Shown here piece by piece: positions 21,126-30,797 of a DNA stretch of 64,000 nt. The stretch's first letter is position 1. Each line of letters starts with the position of its first letter. The stretch spans positions 148,791 to 212,790 of the forward strand of contig NZ_JAPCWE010000004.1 in NCBI RefSeq assembly GCF_025943985.1, read 5' to 3'. This DNA comes from Anaerorudis cellulosivorans (GTDB taxonomy: Bacteria > Bacteroidota > Bacteroidia > Bacteroidales > Dysgonomonadaceae). Below the pieces are notes generated by a model. The model had not been told where the DNA came from. It worked only from the letters and a program-made list of their open reading frames with translations, and did no database searches. A program made the translations under genes and the position numbers.

Positions 21126-21506
21126 TTATTTAAGTTCAACTTCTGCTCCTGCCTCTTCAAGTTGTTTTTTCAATGCTTCGGCTTCTTCTTTTGTTACTCC
21201 TTTTTTCAATTCGCTGGGAGCAGCGTCAACTAAATCTTTTGCTTCTTTCAATCCAAGGCCGGTAAGTTCTTTGACAACTTTTATAACAGCTAATTTAGCT
21301 GCACCCGGACTTTTAAGGATTACATCGAAAGAATTTTTTTCCTCTGCCACAGCAGCCTCTGTTCCTGCAGCAGGAGCTCCTGCTACGGCAACAGCTGCAG
21401 CAGCAGGTTCAATACCATATTCAGTTTTTAAAATTTCAGCCAGTTCGTTAACTTCTTTTACTGTTAAGTTAACTAATTGTTCAGCAAATGCTTTTAAGTC
21501 TGCCAT
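21126..21506 (-). CDS. rplL: 50S ribosomal protein L7/L12
   Basis: 126 residues, usual length. The N-terminal dimerisation region ([20 protein letters not shown]) is followed by an Ala-rich flexible hinge ([20 protein letters not shown]) and the globular C-terminal domain ([40 protein letters not shown]) that recruits translation GTPases such as the EF-Tu encoded upstream. It sits 51 bp after rplJ, in the conserved L10-L12 order; together they form the ribosomal stalk. A strong stem-loop follows it before rpoB. Confidence 0.98.
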   Translation of the reverse strand: MADLKAFAEQLVNLTVKEVNELAEILKTEYGIEPAAAAVAVAGAPAAGTEAAVAEEKNSFDVILKSPGAAKLAVIKVVKELTGLGLKEAKDLVDAAPSELKKGVTKEEAEALKKQLEEAGAEVELK

Positions 21507-21557
21507 TTTTGTGTTATTTAATAGATTACTAATTCTGTTTTTTGTATAAGTTGAAAA

Positions 21558-22070
21558 TTATTTTTCGGAGAGCGTTTTTAAAATTCCATGAAGCGTATTT
21601 CCTCCGGATTGTAGTGCAGAAATAACATTTCTTGCGGGAGATTGCAGCAGTGCAATAATTTCTCCAATAAGTTCTGTTTTGCTCTTGATGGACACCAAAT
21701 CTTTGAGATACTTATCACCGATAAAGAAGCTTTCTTGTACATAGGCACCCTTGAATGCCGGTATTTTTTCGCTTTTATATTTATCGATGAGTTTTGCAGG
21801 AGCATTAGGCACATTTGAAAACATGATTGCTGTATTACCCTTGAGAAGAGGATACAGTTCTTCATAATTTCCGTCGAGCGATTCCAACGCTTTACGCAGC
21901 AAGGTATTTTTCACTACCATTAACTTGATATCCTGTTTATGGCACTCTCTTCTTAAATTATTGGTTTTAGCTGCATCTAATGTAGCTATATCCGTTAAAT
22001 AGAAGTTTTCGTATCCCTTAACAGTATCGGCTATTTTTTTGATTATCACGTTTTTATCTTCCTTTTTCAT
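21558..22070 (-). CDS. rplJ: 50S ribosomal protein L10
   Basis: 170 residues. Globular rRNA-binding N-terminal domain (KKIADTVKGYENFYLTDIAT; LRRECHKQDIKLMVVKNTLL) and a C-terminal helix region (KSKTELIGEIIALLQSPARN ... LHGILKTLSEK) that binds L7/L12 dimers to form the stalk base. It starts 17 bp after rplA, so there is no room for the long L10-binding leader found in enterobacteria; any autoregulation would work differently or from further upstream. Same strand and operon as rplKA and rplL. Confidence 0.98.
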   Translation of the reverse strand: MKKEDKNVIIKKIADTVKGYENFYLTDIATLDAAKTNNLRRECHKQDIKLMVVKNTLLRKALESLDGNYEELYPLLKGNTAIMFSNVPNAPAKLIDKYKSEKIPAFKGAYVQESFFIGDKYLKDLVSIKSKTELIGEIIALLQSPARNVISALQSGGNTLHGILKTLSEK

Positions 22071-22087
22071 AGATAGTTTTTCCCTTT

Positions 22088-22786
22088 TTAGTTTTCTTCT
22101 ATCGATTTGGGATCTATTTTGAGACCCGGACTCATCGTAGTAGAAAGATAAATGCTCTTAATATACGTACCTTTTGCTGTAGACGGTTTTAGTTTGATTA
22201 ATGTCTGGATAAATTCCCGCGCATTATCAACAATTTGTTCAGGTGTAAACGATATTTTTCCTATAGATGCATGGACAATACCGTATTTATCAACCTTGAA
22301 ATCAATTTTCCCTTGTTTTACTTCTTTTACAGCTTTGGCAACATCGTTGGTTACTGTTCCGCTTTTGGGATTTGGCATTAATCCGCGTGGTCCTAAGATA
22401 CGGCCCAGCGAACCAATTTTACCCATTACAGAAGGCTGTGCGATAATAACGTCAACGTCTGTCCATCCGTTCTTAATTTTTTCGATATACTCATCAAGTC
22501 CCACATAATCTGCTCCGGCTTCTTTTGCTTCAGCTTCAGCCTCAGGTGAGCACAAAACGAGAACCCTTACCTCTTTTCCTGTGCCATGAGGAAGAGTAAC
22601 GGTGCCCCTTACCATTTGGTTAGCTTTGCGCGGGTCTATTCCTAAACGTACATCGATATCGACAGATGCATCAAACTTGGTAGTCGTTATTTCTTTTAAT
22701 AAAGTAGCTGCTTCTTTCAGTGAATAGGTTTTCCCCGCTTCAATTTTACTCAAAGCCAACTTTCTATTTTTTGTCAGTTTTCCCAT
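22088..22786 (-). CDS. rplA: 50S ribosomal protein L1
   Basis: 232 residues from the ATG at 22786 ([20 protein letters not shown]). The frame also allows a TTG start two codons upstream (22792), but the ATG matches the usual L1 start in the phylum. Two-domain L1 fold with conserved rRNA contacts [20 protein letters not shown] and the central motif [18 protein letters not shown]1 forms the mobile stalk near the ribosomal E site and in many bacteria represses its own operon mRNA. It lies 18 bp after rplK and 17 bp before rplJ. Confidence 0.98.
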   Translation of the reverse strand: MGKLTKNRKLALSKIEAGKTYSLKEAATLLKEITTTKFDASVDIDVRLGIDPRKANQMVRGTVTLPHGTGKEVRVLVLCSPEAEAEAKEAGADYVGLDEYIEKIKNGWTDVDVIIAQPSVMGKIGSLGRILGPRGLMPNPKSGTVTNDVAKAVKEVKQGKIDFKVDKYGIVHASIGKISFTPEQIVDNAREFIQTLIKLKPSTAKGTYIKSIYLSTTMSPGLKIDPKSIEEN

Positions 22787-22804
22787 TTTCAATTGAAGTT
22801 TAGA

Positions 22805-23251
22805 TTATTTTATATCTTGAGGAAACTCCCCTTTTACCACGATACCCATGCTTCGTGCCGTTCCGGCAACCATGCGCATTGCTGATCCAATGGTGAAGCA
22901 GTTTAAATCGGGCATTTTTTCTTCTGCAATCGTTTTTACCTGATCCCATGTGATTTCGCCGATTTTCTTTCGATTTGGTTCAGCAGAGCCACTTTTTACT
23001 TTCAAAATTTCTAATAATTGAATTGCAACCGGTGGTGTTTTAACAACAAAATCAAAAGATTTATCCGAATAGTAAGTAATTACAACGGGTAATATCTTAC
23101 CTGCTTTATCCTGAGTTCTGGCATTGAATTGCTTGCAAAACTCCATAATATTAATCCCTTTTGAACCTAAAGCAGGTCCGACGGGAGGGGAGGGATTTGC
23201 AGCTCCTCCTTTGATTTGCAATTTTATTTGTCCGGCAACTTCTTTAGCCAT
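22805..23251 (-). CDS. rplK: 50S ribosomal protein L11
   Basis: 148 residues. The N-terminal domain contains the proline-rich thiostrepton-site segment ([20 protein letters not shown]) and the C-terminal domain binds the GTPase-centre rRNA ([36 protein letters not shown]). With L10 and L12 it forms the GTPase-associated centre. It follows nusG by 77 bp, the largest gap in this part of the operon, which could hold a promoter or a regulatory leader, though none was recognised. Confidence 0.98.
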   Translation of the reverse strand: MAKEVAGQIKLQIKGGAANPSPPVGPALGSKGINIMEFCKQFNARTQDKAGKILPVVITYYSDKSFDFVVKTPPVAIQLLEILKVKSGSAEPNRKKIGEITWDQVKTIAEEKMPDLNCFTIGSAMRMVAGTARSMGIVVKGEFPQDIK

Positions 23252-23328
23252 TTTTCTTTGATTTAAATTTATTTACTTCTTATCAAAACCTATTGAAGAA
23301 TTCCCAGATGTGCGTAACCAAATCTGAT

Positions 23329-23871
23329 TTATTCTTTCTCTACTTGCATATAACCCAGCTCCAATAGTTGTTTTCTTCCGAAAATTTTGACTACTACTTT
23401 GAGCCTTTTTTTCTCTTCATTCACTTCCTCAACTTCGCCGGTGAAATTACTAAAAGGGCCACTGATCACTTTAACGTTTTCACCAACATAGTATTTAACA
23501 TCCATTTCTTCGCCGGCTTCTTCCAATTCGTCCATTGTTCCCAAGATACGTTTTACTTCCGATTCTCTGAGGGGTTGGGGATCTGTAGTATTGGGAAGGA
23601 AGCCTGCCACATAATTGATGTTTTTGAGTGTGTGAATAACCTCACCCGTCAGTTCAGCCTCAATGAGTACATAACCCGGAAGATAAGCGCGTTCTTTCAT
23701 CACTTTCTTTCCGCTACGCACAGTGTAAACTTTTTCTGTCGGTATGAGGACTTGAGATATATACTTCCCTAACTCGGTCTTTTTTATTTCTGAATCCAAG
23801 TACTCTTTGACCTTATTTTCTTTTCCGCTAACGGCACGCAATACATACCATTTTTTTTCGTTATCAGCCAT
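23329..23871 (-). CDS. nusG: transcription termination/antitermination factor NusG
   Basis: 180 residues: an NGN domain (KKWYVLRAVSGKENKVKEYL; RAYLPGYVLIEAELTGEVIH) and a C-terminal KOW domain (VISGPFSNFTGEVEEVNEEK). NusG rides on RNA polymerase, suppresses pausing and links it to Rho or the ribosome. It lies 16 bp after secE in the usual secE-nusG-rplK order. The single-copy housekeeping NusG is meant: the UpxY-type paralogues that control Bacteroides capsule loci sit in other contexts and lack this neighbourhood. Confidence 0.97.
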   Translation of the reverse strand: MADNEKKWYVLRAVSGKENKVKEYLDSEIKKTELGKYISQVLIPTEKVYTVRSGKKVMKERAYLPGYVLIEAELTGEVIHTLKNINYVAGFLPNTTDPQPLRESEVKRILGTMDELEEAGEEMDVKYYVGENVKVISGPFSNFTGEVEEVNEEKKRLKVVVKIFGRKQLLELGYMQVEKE

Positions 23872-23887
23872 GTCTTGTTATTCAGAA

Positions 23888-24079
23888 TTATAAAATACCG
23901 TATAGAAGTTTTAATGTCCACTCAAATAAAGAATCCATCGCAAATACAATTAGCGCGATAAAAAGGGAAGCAATCATTACAATTATCGTGCTACTCGACA
24001 GTTCTTCTCGCGAGGGCCAGGATACTTTATAAACTAACTCGTTATAAGCATCCTTAATATATGCAATTATTTTTTTCAT
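23888..24079 (-). CDS. secE: preprotein translocase subunit SecE
   Basis: 63 residues, the short single-span form typical of bacteria outside the enterics. An amphipathic N-terminal helix (MKKIIAYIKDAYNELVYKVS) with the conserved WPSREEL turn precedes one membrane helix (STIIVMIASLFIALIVFAMD). It clamps the SecY channel in the inner membrane. It lies directly downstream of tRNA-Trp and 16 bp before nusG, a conserved arrangement. Confidence 0.95.
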   Translation of the reverse strand: MKKIIAYIKDAYNELVYKVSWPSREELSSSTIIVMIASLFIALIVFAMDSLFEWTLKLLYGIL

Positions 24080-24101
24080 TTATAATTTGAATCGTTTTAT
24101 G

Positions 24102-24175
24102 CACGGGTCGAGAGACTCGAACTCCCGACACCTGGTTTTGGAGACCAGTGCTCTACCAAACTGAGCTAGACCCGT
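24102..24175 (-). tRNA. tRNA-Trp (CCA)
   Basis: 74-nt cloverleaf read leftward. The acceptor stem ACGGGTC/GACCCGT is perfect, the anticodon arm CTGGT-CTCCAAA-ACCAG gives CCA, and the T loop is GTTCGAGTC. The discriminator is G and no CCA tail is encoded. It sits between tuf and secE, as in many Bacteroidetes, and is probably processed from their transcript. Confidence 0.95.
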
Positions 24176-24236
24176 AAACAACTTAGTCGGTAGATATTAG
24201 CATCTCCCACTAAGTTTATTTTCTCCGACATTACTA

Positions 24237-25424
24237 TCAGTCAAGTAACTCGGTAATCTGTCCTGCACCTACCGTACGGCCGCCTTCGCGAATAGCAAAT
24301 CGCAGACCCACGTTACATGCTACCGGATAAATCAAATCAACAGTGATGGTTACATTATCACCCGGCATTACCATTTCTACACCTTCCGGCAATTCAATTT
24401 CCCCTGTAACATCCAAGGTACGGATATAGAATTGTGGACGATAGTGATTATGGAATGGGGTGTGGCGACCACCTTCTTCTTTTTTCAGGATATAAACCTC
24501 TGCTTTGAATTTGGAATGAGGTTTTACTTTCCCCGGATGCGCAATTACCATACCGCGTTTAATTTCGTCTTTATCGATACCGCGAAGCAGCAAACCTACG
24601 TTATCTCCTGCTTGGCCTTGGTCAAGAATCTTACGGAACATTTCAACTCCTGTTACTACAGATTTCTTTCCTTCAGAGCCTAATCCGATGATTTCAACTT
24701 CGTCTCCAACTTTTACGATACCGGTTTCGATACGACCTGTTGCCACTGTACCACGGCCCGTGATCGAGAATACGTCTTCAACCGGCATGAGGAATGGTTT
24801 GTCTATATCACGCGGAGGAAGGGGAATCCATTCGTCAACTGCTTTCATTAGTTCCAATATTTTTTCTTCCCATTGGGGATCGCCATTCAATGCTCCCAAT
24901 GCAGAACCGCGGATAACAGGTGTATTGGCACCGTCGAAATCATAGAAATCGAGTAATTCTCTCATTTCCATTTCAACCAATTCCAACATTTCTTCATCGT
25001 CAACCAAGTCGCATTTATTCATAAATACAACTAAACGTGGAACGTTTACTTGACGTGCGAGAAGGATATGCTCGCGTGTTTGAGGCATAGGGCCATCTGT
25101 TGCGGCCACTACAATAATTGCACCGTCCATTTGAGCAGCACCGGTTACCATATTCTTTACATAGTCGGCGTGTCCCGGACAGTCAACGTGTGCATAGTGA
25201 CGATTTTCAGTTTCGTATTCAACGTGTGAGGTATTGATTGTTATACCTCTTTCTTTTTCTTCCGGTGCATTATCGATTTGATCAAATGTTTTCACTTCAG
25301 AAAGACCTTTTTCCGCCAAAACTTTGGTAATAGCAGCCGTTAAGGTAGTTTTACCATGATCAACGTGACCAATTGTACCGATATTTACATGCGGTTTCGT
25401 TCGGTTAAAATGTTCTTTTGCCAT
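24237..25424 (-). CDS. tuf: elongation factor Tu
   Basis: 395 residues. GTPase motifs are complete: P-loop GHVDHGKTT, switch [14 protein letters not shown], and RGSAL. The effector region ([20 protein letters not shown]) and the two C-terminal beta-barrels that hold aminoacyl-tRNA ([38 protein letters not shown]) are present. Delivers aminoacyl-tRNA to the ribosome. Its place between a four-tRNA cluster and tRNA-Trp/secE is the standard Bacteroidetes arrangement, and it heads the operon running to rpoC. Confidence 0.99.
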   Translation of the reverse strand: MAKEHFNRTKPHVNIGTIGHVDHGKTTLTAAITKVLAEKGLSEVKTFDQIDNAPEEKERGITINTSHVEYETENRHYAHVDCPGHADYVKNMVTGAAQMDGAIIVVAATDGPMPQTREHILLARQVNVPRLVVFMNKCDLVDDEEMLELVEMEMRELLDFYDFDGANTPVIRGSALGALNGDPQWEEKILELMKAVDEWIPLPPRDIDKPFLMPVEDVFSITGRGTVATGRIETGIVKVGDEVEIIGLGSEGKKSVVTGVEMFRKILDQGQAGDNVGLLLRGIDKDEIKRGMVIAHPGKVKPHSKFKAEVYILKKEEGGRHTPFHNHYRPQFYIRTLDVTGEIELPEGVEMVMPGDNVTITVDLIYPVACNVGLRFAIREGGRTVGAGQITELLD

Positions 25425-25524
25425 AAAATATTCTTATTAGTTAAATTAATATTTATATTTTCATTTTCTAAAAATAATTCCAGTGATGCTATTCCTTTTT
25501 GGAATTGTTATTAATAAGTCATCG

Positions 25525-25596
<72 letters not shown>

Positions 25597-25601
25597 AAAA
25601 G

Positions 25602-25674
25602 AGCGGAAGACGGGACTCAAACCCGCGACCCTCAGCTTGGAAGGCTAATGCTCTATCGACTGAGCTACTTCCGC
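25602..25674 (-). tRNA. tRNA-Gly (TCC)
   Basis: 73-nt cloverleaf read leftward, with perfect acceptor GCGGAAG/CTTCCGC and anticodon arm TTAGC-CTTCCAA-GCTGA giving TCC. Only 5 nt separate it from tRNA-Thr(GGT), so the two must come from one precursor. Confidence 0.95.
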
Positions 25675-25740
25675 AGAATAGTGAAATTTGATGAATTGAC
25701 ACTTTTTTCGTTCAAATCAATTATTTCTTATGCTTTGATG

Positions 25741-25822
25741 TGGGCAGTGATGGATTCGAACCACCGAAGGCTACGCCAGCTGAGTTACAGTCAGCCCCAT
25801 TTGGCCACTCTGGTAACTGCCC
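25741..25822 (-). tRNA. tRNA-Tyr (GTA)
   Basis: 82-nt class II tRNA read leftward, with acceptor GGGCAGT/ACTGCCC, anticodon arm GCTGA-CTGTAAC-TCAGC giving GTA, and a long variable arm (GGCGTAGCC region) typical of bacterial tRNA-Tyr. Discriminator A. Confidence 0.95.
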
Positions 25823-25884
25823 TTTCTCTTGTAAATCAATAAAATAATTCCTTATCAATCGCTTTGTTTTTCTTAACTTAGTTG

Positions 25885-25958
25885 AGCCTCTTGTCGGATT
25901 CGAACCAACGACCCCGAGATTACAAATCACGTGCTCTGGCCAACTGAGCTAAAGAGGC
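25885..25958 (-). tRNA. tRNA-Thr (TGT)
   Basis: 74-nt cloverleaf read leftward, with acceptor GCCTCTT/AAGAGGC and anticodon loop TTTGTAA giving TGT. The anticodon stem CGTGA/TCTCG has one T-T mismatch in the middle. With the GGT isoacceptor at the other end, the cluster order along transcription is Thr-Tyr-Gly-Thr, then tuf. Confidence 0.93.
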
Positions 25959-26142
25959 TTATTTTCTTATTATTAGCGTTTCTTATTTTAGAGAATAGAG
26001 AAACGGTCGCAAAGGTAGCAATATTTTTTCGATTACCAAAAAAATAGGATTAATTTTTAGGCGAATGATTTGTTAGTAAATTTGTTTACCGGATGCATGT
26101 TTGCTTGAGATTTTTTGCGAAATTTGGCAGAATTGAAAAATA

Positions 26143-26169
26143 GCGGAATGCTCTTTGTTGTGCTTCCGC
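26143..26169 (-). terminator. Terminator after dnaJ
   Basis: Read leftward, GCGGAA (26169-26164) pairs with TTCCGC (26148-26143), extended inward by GC/GC across a one-base mismatch, and is followed by TATTTTTCAATT. It lies about 25 bp past the dnaJ stop, before the tRNA/tuf operon. Confidence 0.65.
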
Positions 26170-26193
26170 CATCTAAAAGTATGAGATCAATAA

Positions 26194-27357
26194 CTAATTG
26201 AACATTTTTTTAAATTTGTCGAAGACGTTTCTTTTTGCCGAATTCGAGGGTGTAAAGTTCGATGATTTTTCCATTTGTGAAAGTGCCTTTTTTTCGCTTT
26301 CACTTAATGTTTCAGGAACATAAACATTTACGTTAACCAATTGGTCACCTGTACCGTATCCATTTAAAGACGGCAGACCCTTATTTCGTAATCGCAGCAC
26401 ATTTCCGGGTTGCGTCCCGGGCTCGATTTTTATTTTGGCCACCCCGTCTATTGTTGGTATTTCTACTGTTCCTCCTAATGCAGCAGTAGGGAAACTGATA
26501 AATAGGTTATAAATTACGTCGTTTCCGCTGCGGATTAGATTAGGATCTTCCTCTTCTTCGATTACGACTAACAGATCTCCGTTAATGCCGCCTCTTCGTG
26601 CGGCATTCCCTTGTCCTGAAACAGTCAATTGCATCCCTGCTGTTACGCCTGCTGGAATTTTGATGGAAATAATTTCTTCTTCTCTTACGATGCCTTCTCC
26701 ATTACAGTATGCGCATTTTTTCGTAATTATTTTTCCTTCTCCGTTACATGTTGGGCATGTAGAGGTTGTTTGCATCTGTCCAAAAATAGTATTGGCTATC
26801 CGTGTCACTACACCCGACCCATTGCATGTCGTGCAGGTAGAAACCGAATCTCCGTTTTCCGAACCATTGCCGTGACAGTGTGAACATGCTACATATTTTT
26901 TTACTTTTATTTTTTTCTCCACACCCGTCAGTATTTCTTTTAAAGAAACTTTCACTTTTACACGGAGATCCGATCCTTTGTTTGTACGCTGTCGTGACCG
27001 TGAAGATCCGAATCCGCTAAAATTGCCGAATCCTCCAAAACTGCCGAAATGTCCACCGAAAATATCCCCGAACTGCGAAAAAATATCGTCCATTGACATT
27101 CCTCCGCCAAAACCATTTCCTCCGGTTCCGTTAACACCGGCATGTCCAAACCTGTCATACCGTGCACGTTTGTCCGTATCGCTTAAAATTTCGTATGCCT
27201 CAGCTGCTTCTTTAAATTTCTCTTCTGCTTTTTTATCTCCCGGATTTCTATCGGGATGATATTGAAGCGCTTTTTTGCGATATGCCTTTTTTATTTCTTC
27301 TACGGTTGCTGTGCGAGGTATCTCAAGTACTTCGTAATAATCTCTTTTTTCTGCCAT
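26194..27357 (-). CDS. dnaJ: chaperone DnaJ (Hsp40)
   Basis: 387 residues from [20 protein letters not shown] (ATG at 27357, 4 bp after the grpE stop). The J-domain carries the HPD triad ([16 protein letters not shown]) that stimulates DnaK ATPase, then a Gly/Phe-rich linker ([19 protein letters not shown]), four CxxCxGxG zinc repeats ([32 protein letters not shown]) and the substrate-binding beta domains. Cytoplasmic co-chaperone of DnaK, which is not encoded nearby. It is co-transcribed with grpE. Confidence 0.97.
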   Translation of the reverse strand: MAEKRDYYEVLEIPRTATVEEIKKAYRKKALQYHPDRNPGDKKAEEKFKEAAEAYEILSDTDKRARYDRFGHAGVNGTGGNGFGGGMSMDDIFSQFGDIFGGHFGSFGGFGNFSGFGSSRSRQRTNKGSDLRVKVKVSLKEILTGVEKKIKVKKYVACSHCHGNGSENGDSVSTCTTCNGSGVVTRIANTIFGQMQTTSTCPTCNGEGKIITKKCAYCNGEGIVREEEIISIKIPAGVTAGMQLTVSGQGNAARRGGINGDLLVVIEEEEDPNLIRSGNDVIYNLFISFPTAALGGTVEIPTIDGVAKIKIEPGTQPGNVLRLRNKGLPSLNGYGTGDQLVNVNVYVPETLSESEKKALSQMEKSSNFTPSNSAKRNVFDKFKKMFN

Positions 27358-27361
27358 ATTT

Positions 27362-27946
27362 TTATGCGCCCACAATTACTTTTGGGAAACGGATTACTTT
27401 ATCGTTCAATGTATATCCTTTTTGAACAAGATCTATTACCACTCCTTCTTGTGACTCTTCGGGAGCAGGAATAGTACCTACCGCTTCAAATTTTTCGGGA
27501 TCGAAGGGTAGTCCTATTGCTTCGATTTCTTTGATTCCGTGTTGTTGAAGGAAGTTCATAAATTTGTTATATATCAAATCGATTCCTTCCAAAATAGCTT
27601 CCTTGTCATCACTTTGATGCAATGCAACGATAGCACGCTCAAAATCGTCAATTAGAGGAATGATGTCTTTCAGTACTTTTTCCCCCCCGCTTTTGATAAT
27701 ATCGGCTTTTTCTTTCAGCGTACGTTTACGATAATTATCAAAATCGGCAAAAAGGCGAAGATAGCTGTCGTTCAATTCATCATATTTTTGCTGAAGTTCC
27801 TGTTGTTCACCAGTTTCAGGAGTTTGCATCTTTTCTGACAAATTGTCTTTAACTTCATTATTCATCGCTTCTTCGCTCTGAGAAGTACCTCTTTTTGTTT
27901 GTTCTCTATCTTGAGGATCGCTATATTTTTTGTTTTCCTTTTCCAT
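27362..27946 (-). CDS. grpE: nucleotide exchange factor GrpE
   Basis: 194 residues. A charged, disordered N-terminus (about 45 residues) leads into a long coiled coil ([40 protein letters not shown]) and the C-terminal beta-wing ([20 protein letters not shown] ... [18 protein letters not shown]). It releases ADP from DnaK. It is followed 4 bp later by dnaJ. A TATCATTG sequence about 25 bp upstream of the start (27974-27967) could be the -7 element, but no clear CIRCE or other heat-shock operator was seen. Confidence 0.96.
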   Translation of the reverse strand: MEKENKKYSDPQDREQTKRGTSQSEEAMNNEVKDNLSEKMQTPETGEQQELQQKYDELNDSYLRLFADFDNYRKRTLKEKADIIKSGGEKVLKDIIPLIDDFERAIVALHQSDDKEAILEGIDLIYNKFMNFLQQHGIKEIEAIGLPFDPEKFEAVGTIPAPEESQEGVVIDLVQKGYTLNDKVIRFPKVIVGA

Positions 27947-28080
27947 AATCGTTTTTTATGAATGTACAATGATACAAATTTCCTTTTATTTGCTTAACAA
28001 TATAAATTGCACGCTTAACCTACAGCAAATAGCTTGCCAAAAGTGTGCAACTAAAGATTTATGGGAATTATTGTCGGTAT

Positions 28081-28617
28081 TCATAGAAAAAGTTCGCACC
28101 ATTCATCAAATATGGCAACTTGTTGCTCTCCGTGTTTTGCCAGGCTACGGCGAATTTTTTTTATGGATTTTTCTTTTCCGAGATGTGATTTCGAATAAAA
28201 CTTGTCTGCAAAGCAAATGATTTTTTCTTCCATGCTCACCGGAACCATATCGCGGTGGGGAAGAGGCAGATTTTTGTCGATAATCATTTGGAGTGTTATT
28301 CCCGTTCCGGTATGTCGTTCACAAACAAGAGCATGTTTGGGGTAACCTTCGCTTGTTAATAATTCGTTTCCTAAATATCCGTGACAAATATAGGGGTATT
28401 TACCATAACAGCCAATGCGTGGTGCATGGGTCTTGAAAATGCCGATATCATGCAACATGGATGCCTCTTCTATAAAATTTACATCGACAGCCAATTCAGG
28501 ATGTTTATGGGCGATGGAAAGGGCTTTGTTTGTCACATCGGTAACATGCGACATATAGATGTTGTATAATTTTGTTCCCTTTTTATAGTATTTATCGATG
28601 ATGAGTTGTGGGTCCAT
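28081..28617 (-). CDS. HD-domain phosphohydrolase-like protein
   Basis: 178 residues. The HD metal motif is EASMLHDIGIFKTHAP (residues about 50-66), with an upstream histidine in YNIYMSHVTDVTNKALSIAH and further conserved residues in CHGYLGNELL and CERHTGTG. Small HD proteins of this type in Bacteroidetes are metal-dependent phosphohydrolases acting on nucleotides or similar phosphoesters, but the substrate is not known. It lies between oxyR and grpE, with no tight coupling to either gene. Confidence 0.75.
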   Translation of the reverse strand: MDPQLIIDKYYKKGTKLYNIYMSHVTDVTNKALSIAHKHPELAVDVNFIEEASMLHDIGIFKTHAPRIGCYGKYPYICHGYLGNELLTSEGYPKHALVCERHTGTGITLQMIIDKNLPLPHRDMVPVSMEEKIICFADKFYSKSHLGKEKSIKKIRRSLAKHGEQQVAIFDEWCELFL

Positions 28618-28692
28618 TCGTTTCTAATGAGGGTTATTTCGCCGACTATTACAGACTCTGAAGTTTCTGCTGATACTCTATAAAGATTACCA

Positions 28693-29634
28693 TCAGAGTG
28701 GAACTACAAATTTTTTTAATGAAACATCTAACAACGATTGAGGAACGGCCTCCTTCACTTCGTCTTCAATGATGCTGAGCATTCGTTCGCGCAAATATTC
28801 TTTGCGAGTAATAAGGCTTATTTCGCGAACGGGAGTATTGTTTCTGAAAGGGCGGACATTTTTTTTCTGGCTTTCGCTCAGATTGTCGATTGCCATTTCC
28901 GGAATCACTGTCAGCCCATCATTTGCGTCAACAATATTGATGAGGGTGTCGATGCTCCCTGCTTCATAGGTAAAAATGGATTGATTACTTCGTCTTTTTT
29001 TCATATTGCACAGATGTAATATTTGAGTGCGGAAGCAGTGCACTTCATCCAAAAGCCAAAGGCGGGATGTATTCAGATCGCTTTCATCCAATGCTGTTTT
29101 TGCATATAGCGGCTTTTCTTTTGGAGAAACATAGGCGTAAAACTTTTCGTAATATAGTGGACGTTCCGATATACGTTCATCTTTGAGAGGAGTTGCCAGA
29201 ATGCCACCGTCCAATGTCCCGTTTGATAATTGGCGGAGAATCTGATCTGTTGTTAGTTCGTTGATAATTATTTTAATATCAAAATGATGATATTGATGAA
29301 CTTGCATCAACCTTGGCAGCAAGTAAGGAGAAACGGTTGGAATTATTCCCAAATGGAATATTCCTTTTACAATGCCTTTTTCTTCCTGAACAATCTCTTT
29401 GATCTGATTAACCTGCGCAAGAGCAATACGTGCCTGGTTAATAATTCGTGCACCAATTTCGGTAGGTTGCACGGGCAACTGAGTGCGGTCGAATATCTTT
29501 ACCCCCAATTCGTCCTCCAGTTTCTGAATCATCATACTTAATGTAGGCTGCGTTACGAATGAGGCTTCTGCAGCTTTAGAGAAATGGCGATAATTATCTA
29601 CGGCTATAATGTATTCGAGTTGCTGGATATTCAT
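28693..29634 (-). CDS. oxyR: OxyR-type LysR transcriptional regulator
   Basis: 313 residues, LysR type: N-terminal winged helix (MNIQQLEYIIAVDNYRHFSK, TQPTLSMMIQKLEDELGVKI) and a two-lobed sensor domain. Two cysteines, C200 and C209 in DEVHCFRTQILHLCN, have exactly the spacing of the peroxide-sensing Cys199/Cys208 pair of E. coli OxyR and a similar context (VHC.R.Q....C). It is therefore probably the hydrogen peroxide sensor that induces catalase, ahpCF and dps. Its start overlaps the end of the upstream dihydroorotate-dehydrogenase-like gene by 4 bp (ATGA), so the two are translationally coupled. Confidence 0.88.
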   Translation of the reverse strand: MNIQQLEYIIAVDNYRHFSKAAEASFVTQPTLSMMIQKLEDELGVKIFDRTQLPVQPTEIGARIINQARIALAQVNQIKEIVQEEKGIVKGIFHLGIIPTVSPYLLPRLMQVHQYHHFDIKIIINELTTDQILRQLSNGTLDGGILATPLKDERISERPLYYEKFYAYVSPKEKPLYAKTALDESDLNTSRLWLLDEVHCFRTQILHLCNMKKRRSNQSIFTYEAGSIDTLINIVDANDGLTVIPEMAIDNLSESQKKNVRPFRNNTPVREISLITRKEYLRERMLSIIEDEVKEAVPQSLLDVSLKKFVVPL

Positions 29635-30608
29635 TGTTTAAAGTTCGAAAAATATTTCATAAACTGAACTCTTTCATATAAAGCCGGACTGGCAATGTTT
29701 GTGTAATTGAGTTTGCCTTTAAATTCCGAAAGATTTTTGTAACGATGTTGTTTCATCCATTTTTCCATGGAAATAAGCACATCTCCAACGATGCCGGGTC
29801 CTTTTTGATACAGCATACTGCATAGTTGTATAGCGCTTGCTCCGGCTAAAATGCCTTTGATAGCATCCTCCCATGAGTGTACACCGTGAGAGCATGCGAT
29901 ATCAAATTCGGGAACTTTTCCCGAAACAATGGCTGTCCATCGCAGTGTGTCGTTGAAATCGGAAGGGTTGCTAAAAACAGGGCCCGAAACGATCTCTTCT
30001 TTATCAATATCGATATCGGGTTGATAAAAGCGATTAAACAAAACCACACCATTGGTTCCCAGTGCTTTCAATTTTTTTACCAACCCGGGCAAATTGCTGA
30101 TGGTCTTTCCCATTTTTACGATAATGGGAATATGGATGGTTTTTTTGAGTTCCCTTACCACGTTTTGATGGAATTCTTCCGGGTAATTATCGGGAAATTC
30201 GCCGGCATTTAGCAGGAAGATGTTAAGTTCAATTGCATCGGCCCCAGCAGCTTCAATGTTTTTGGCAAATTCTGTCCATTGGCTTAATTTATAACAGTTG
30301 ATACTGGCAATAATTGGAATGTTGCACGCTGCTTTTGCCGAACGGATAAGATCGAGGTAGTTGCCCACATGGTTCATTTTTACATACGTATTGATGTAAT
30401 CGATTGCTTCCGGATAATCGGAAGAGAGGCTCAACTTTTCCGAATGACTTTCAATTTGTTCTTCAAAAAGCGATTTCAAAACCACAGCACCTACTCCTGC
30501 TTTCTCAAGGTCTTTTATTTTATTCAGTGAATTGGTTAAACCGCTGCTTCCTGCAACGAGTGGATTCTTTAATGTAAGTCCGGCAAATTTTGTTTCTAAA
30601 CTGGCCAT
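29631..30608 (-). CDS. dihydroorotate dehydrogenase-like flavoprotein
   Basis: 325 residues with a TIM-barrel FMN-binding fold of the PyrD superfamily: start KFAGLTLKNPLVAGSSGLTN, strand motifs IIASINCYKLSQWTEF, ADAIELNIFLL, IPIIVKMGK, NGVVLFNRFYQPDIDID, and the phosphate-binding loop AIKGILAGASAIQLCSMLYQ. It differs from true class 1 or 2 PyrD in the active-site loop, so pyrimidine synthesis is not the likely role; the family is widespread in Bacteroidetes without an assigned substrate. The 4-bp overlap with oxyR suggests a redox-linked function. Confidence 0.75.
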   Translation of the reverse strand: MASLETKFAGLTLKNPLVAGSSGLTNSLNKIKDLEKAGVGAVVLKSLFEEQIESHSEKLSLSSDYPEAIDYINTYVKMNHVGNYLDLIRSAKAACNIPIIASINCYKLSQWTEFAKNIEAAGADAIELNIFLLNAGEFPDNYPEEFHQNVVRELKKTIHIPIIVKMGKTISNLPGLVKKLKALGTNGVVLFNRFYQPDIDIDKEEIVSGPVFSNPSDFNDTLRWTAIVSGKVPEFDIACSHGVHSWEDAIKGILAGASAIQLCSMLYQKGPGIVGDVLISMEKWMKQHRYKNLSEFKGKLNYTNIASPALYERVQFMKYFSNFKQ

Positions 30609-30797
30609 TTCAATAAATATTTATTAAGATTTGAAAGCTTGACAAAAGTACTACTTTTATCGAAAAAAACAATGATTTTATAGGGAATATAAATACAATT
30701 CATAAAAGATCGGTTTCACAAGGTAAGGGATTTAGGTGGAAGTTGATCTTAGGTAATTTTGAATAAAAGGGTTAACGCCGAATGGCAAAATCCGGCA

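Noticed and set aside
29631..30608. Genuine pyrD (dihydroorotate dehydrogenase)
   Set aside because: Same fold and FMN loop, but the catalytic-loop sequence does not match class 1 or 2 enzymes and there is no pyrimidine context.
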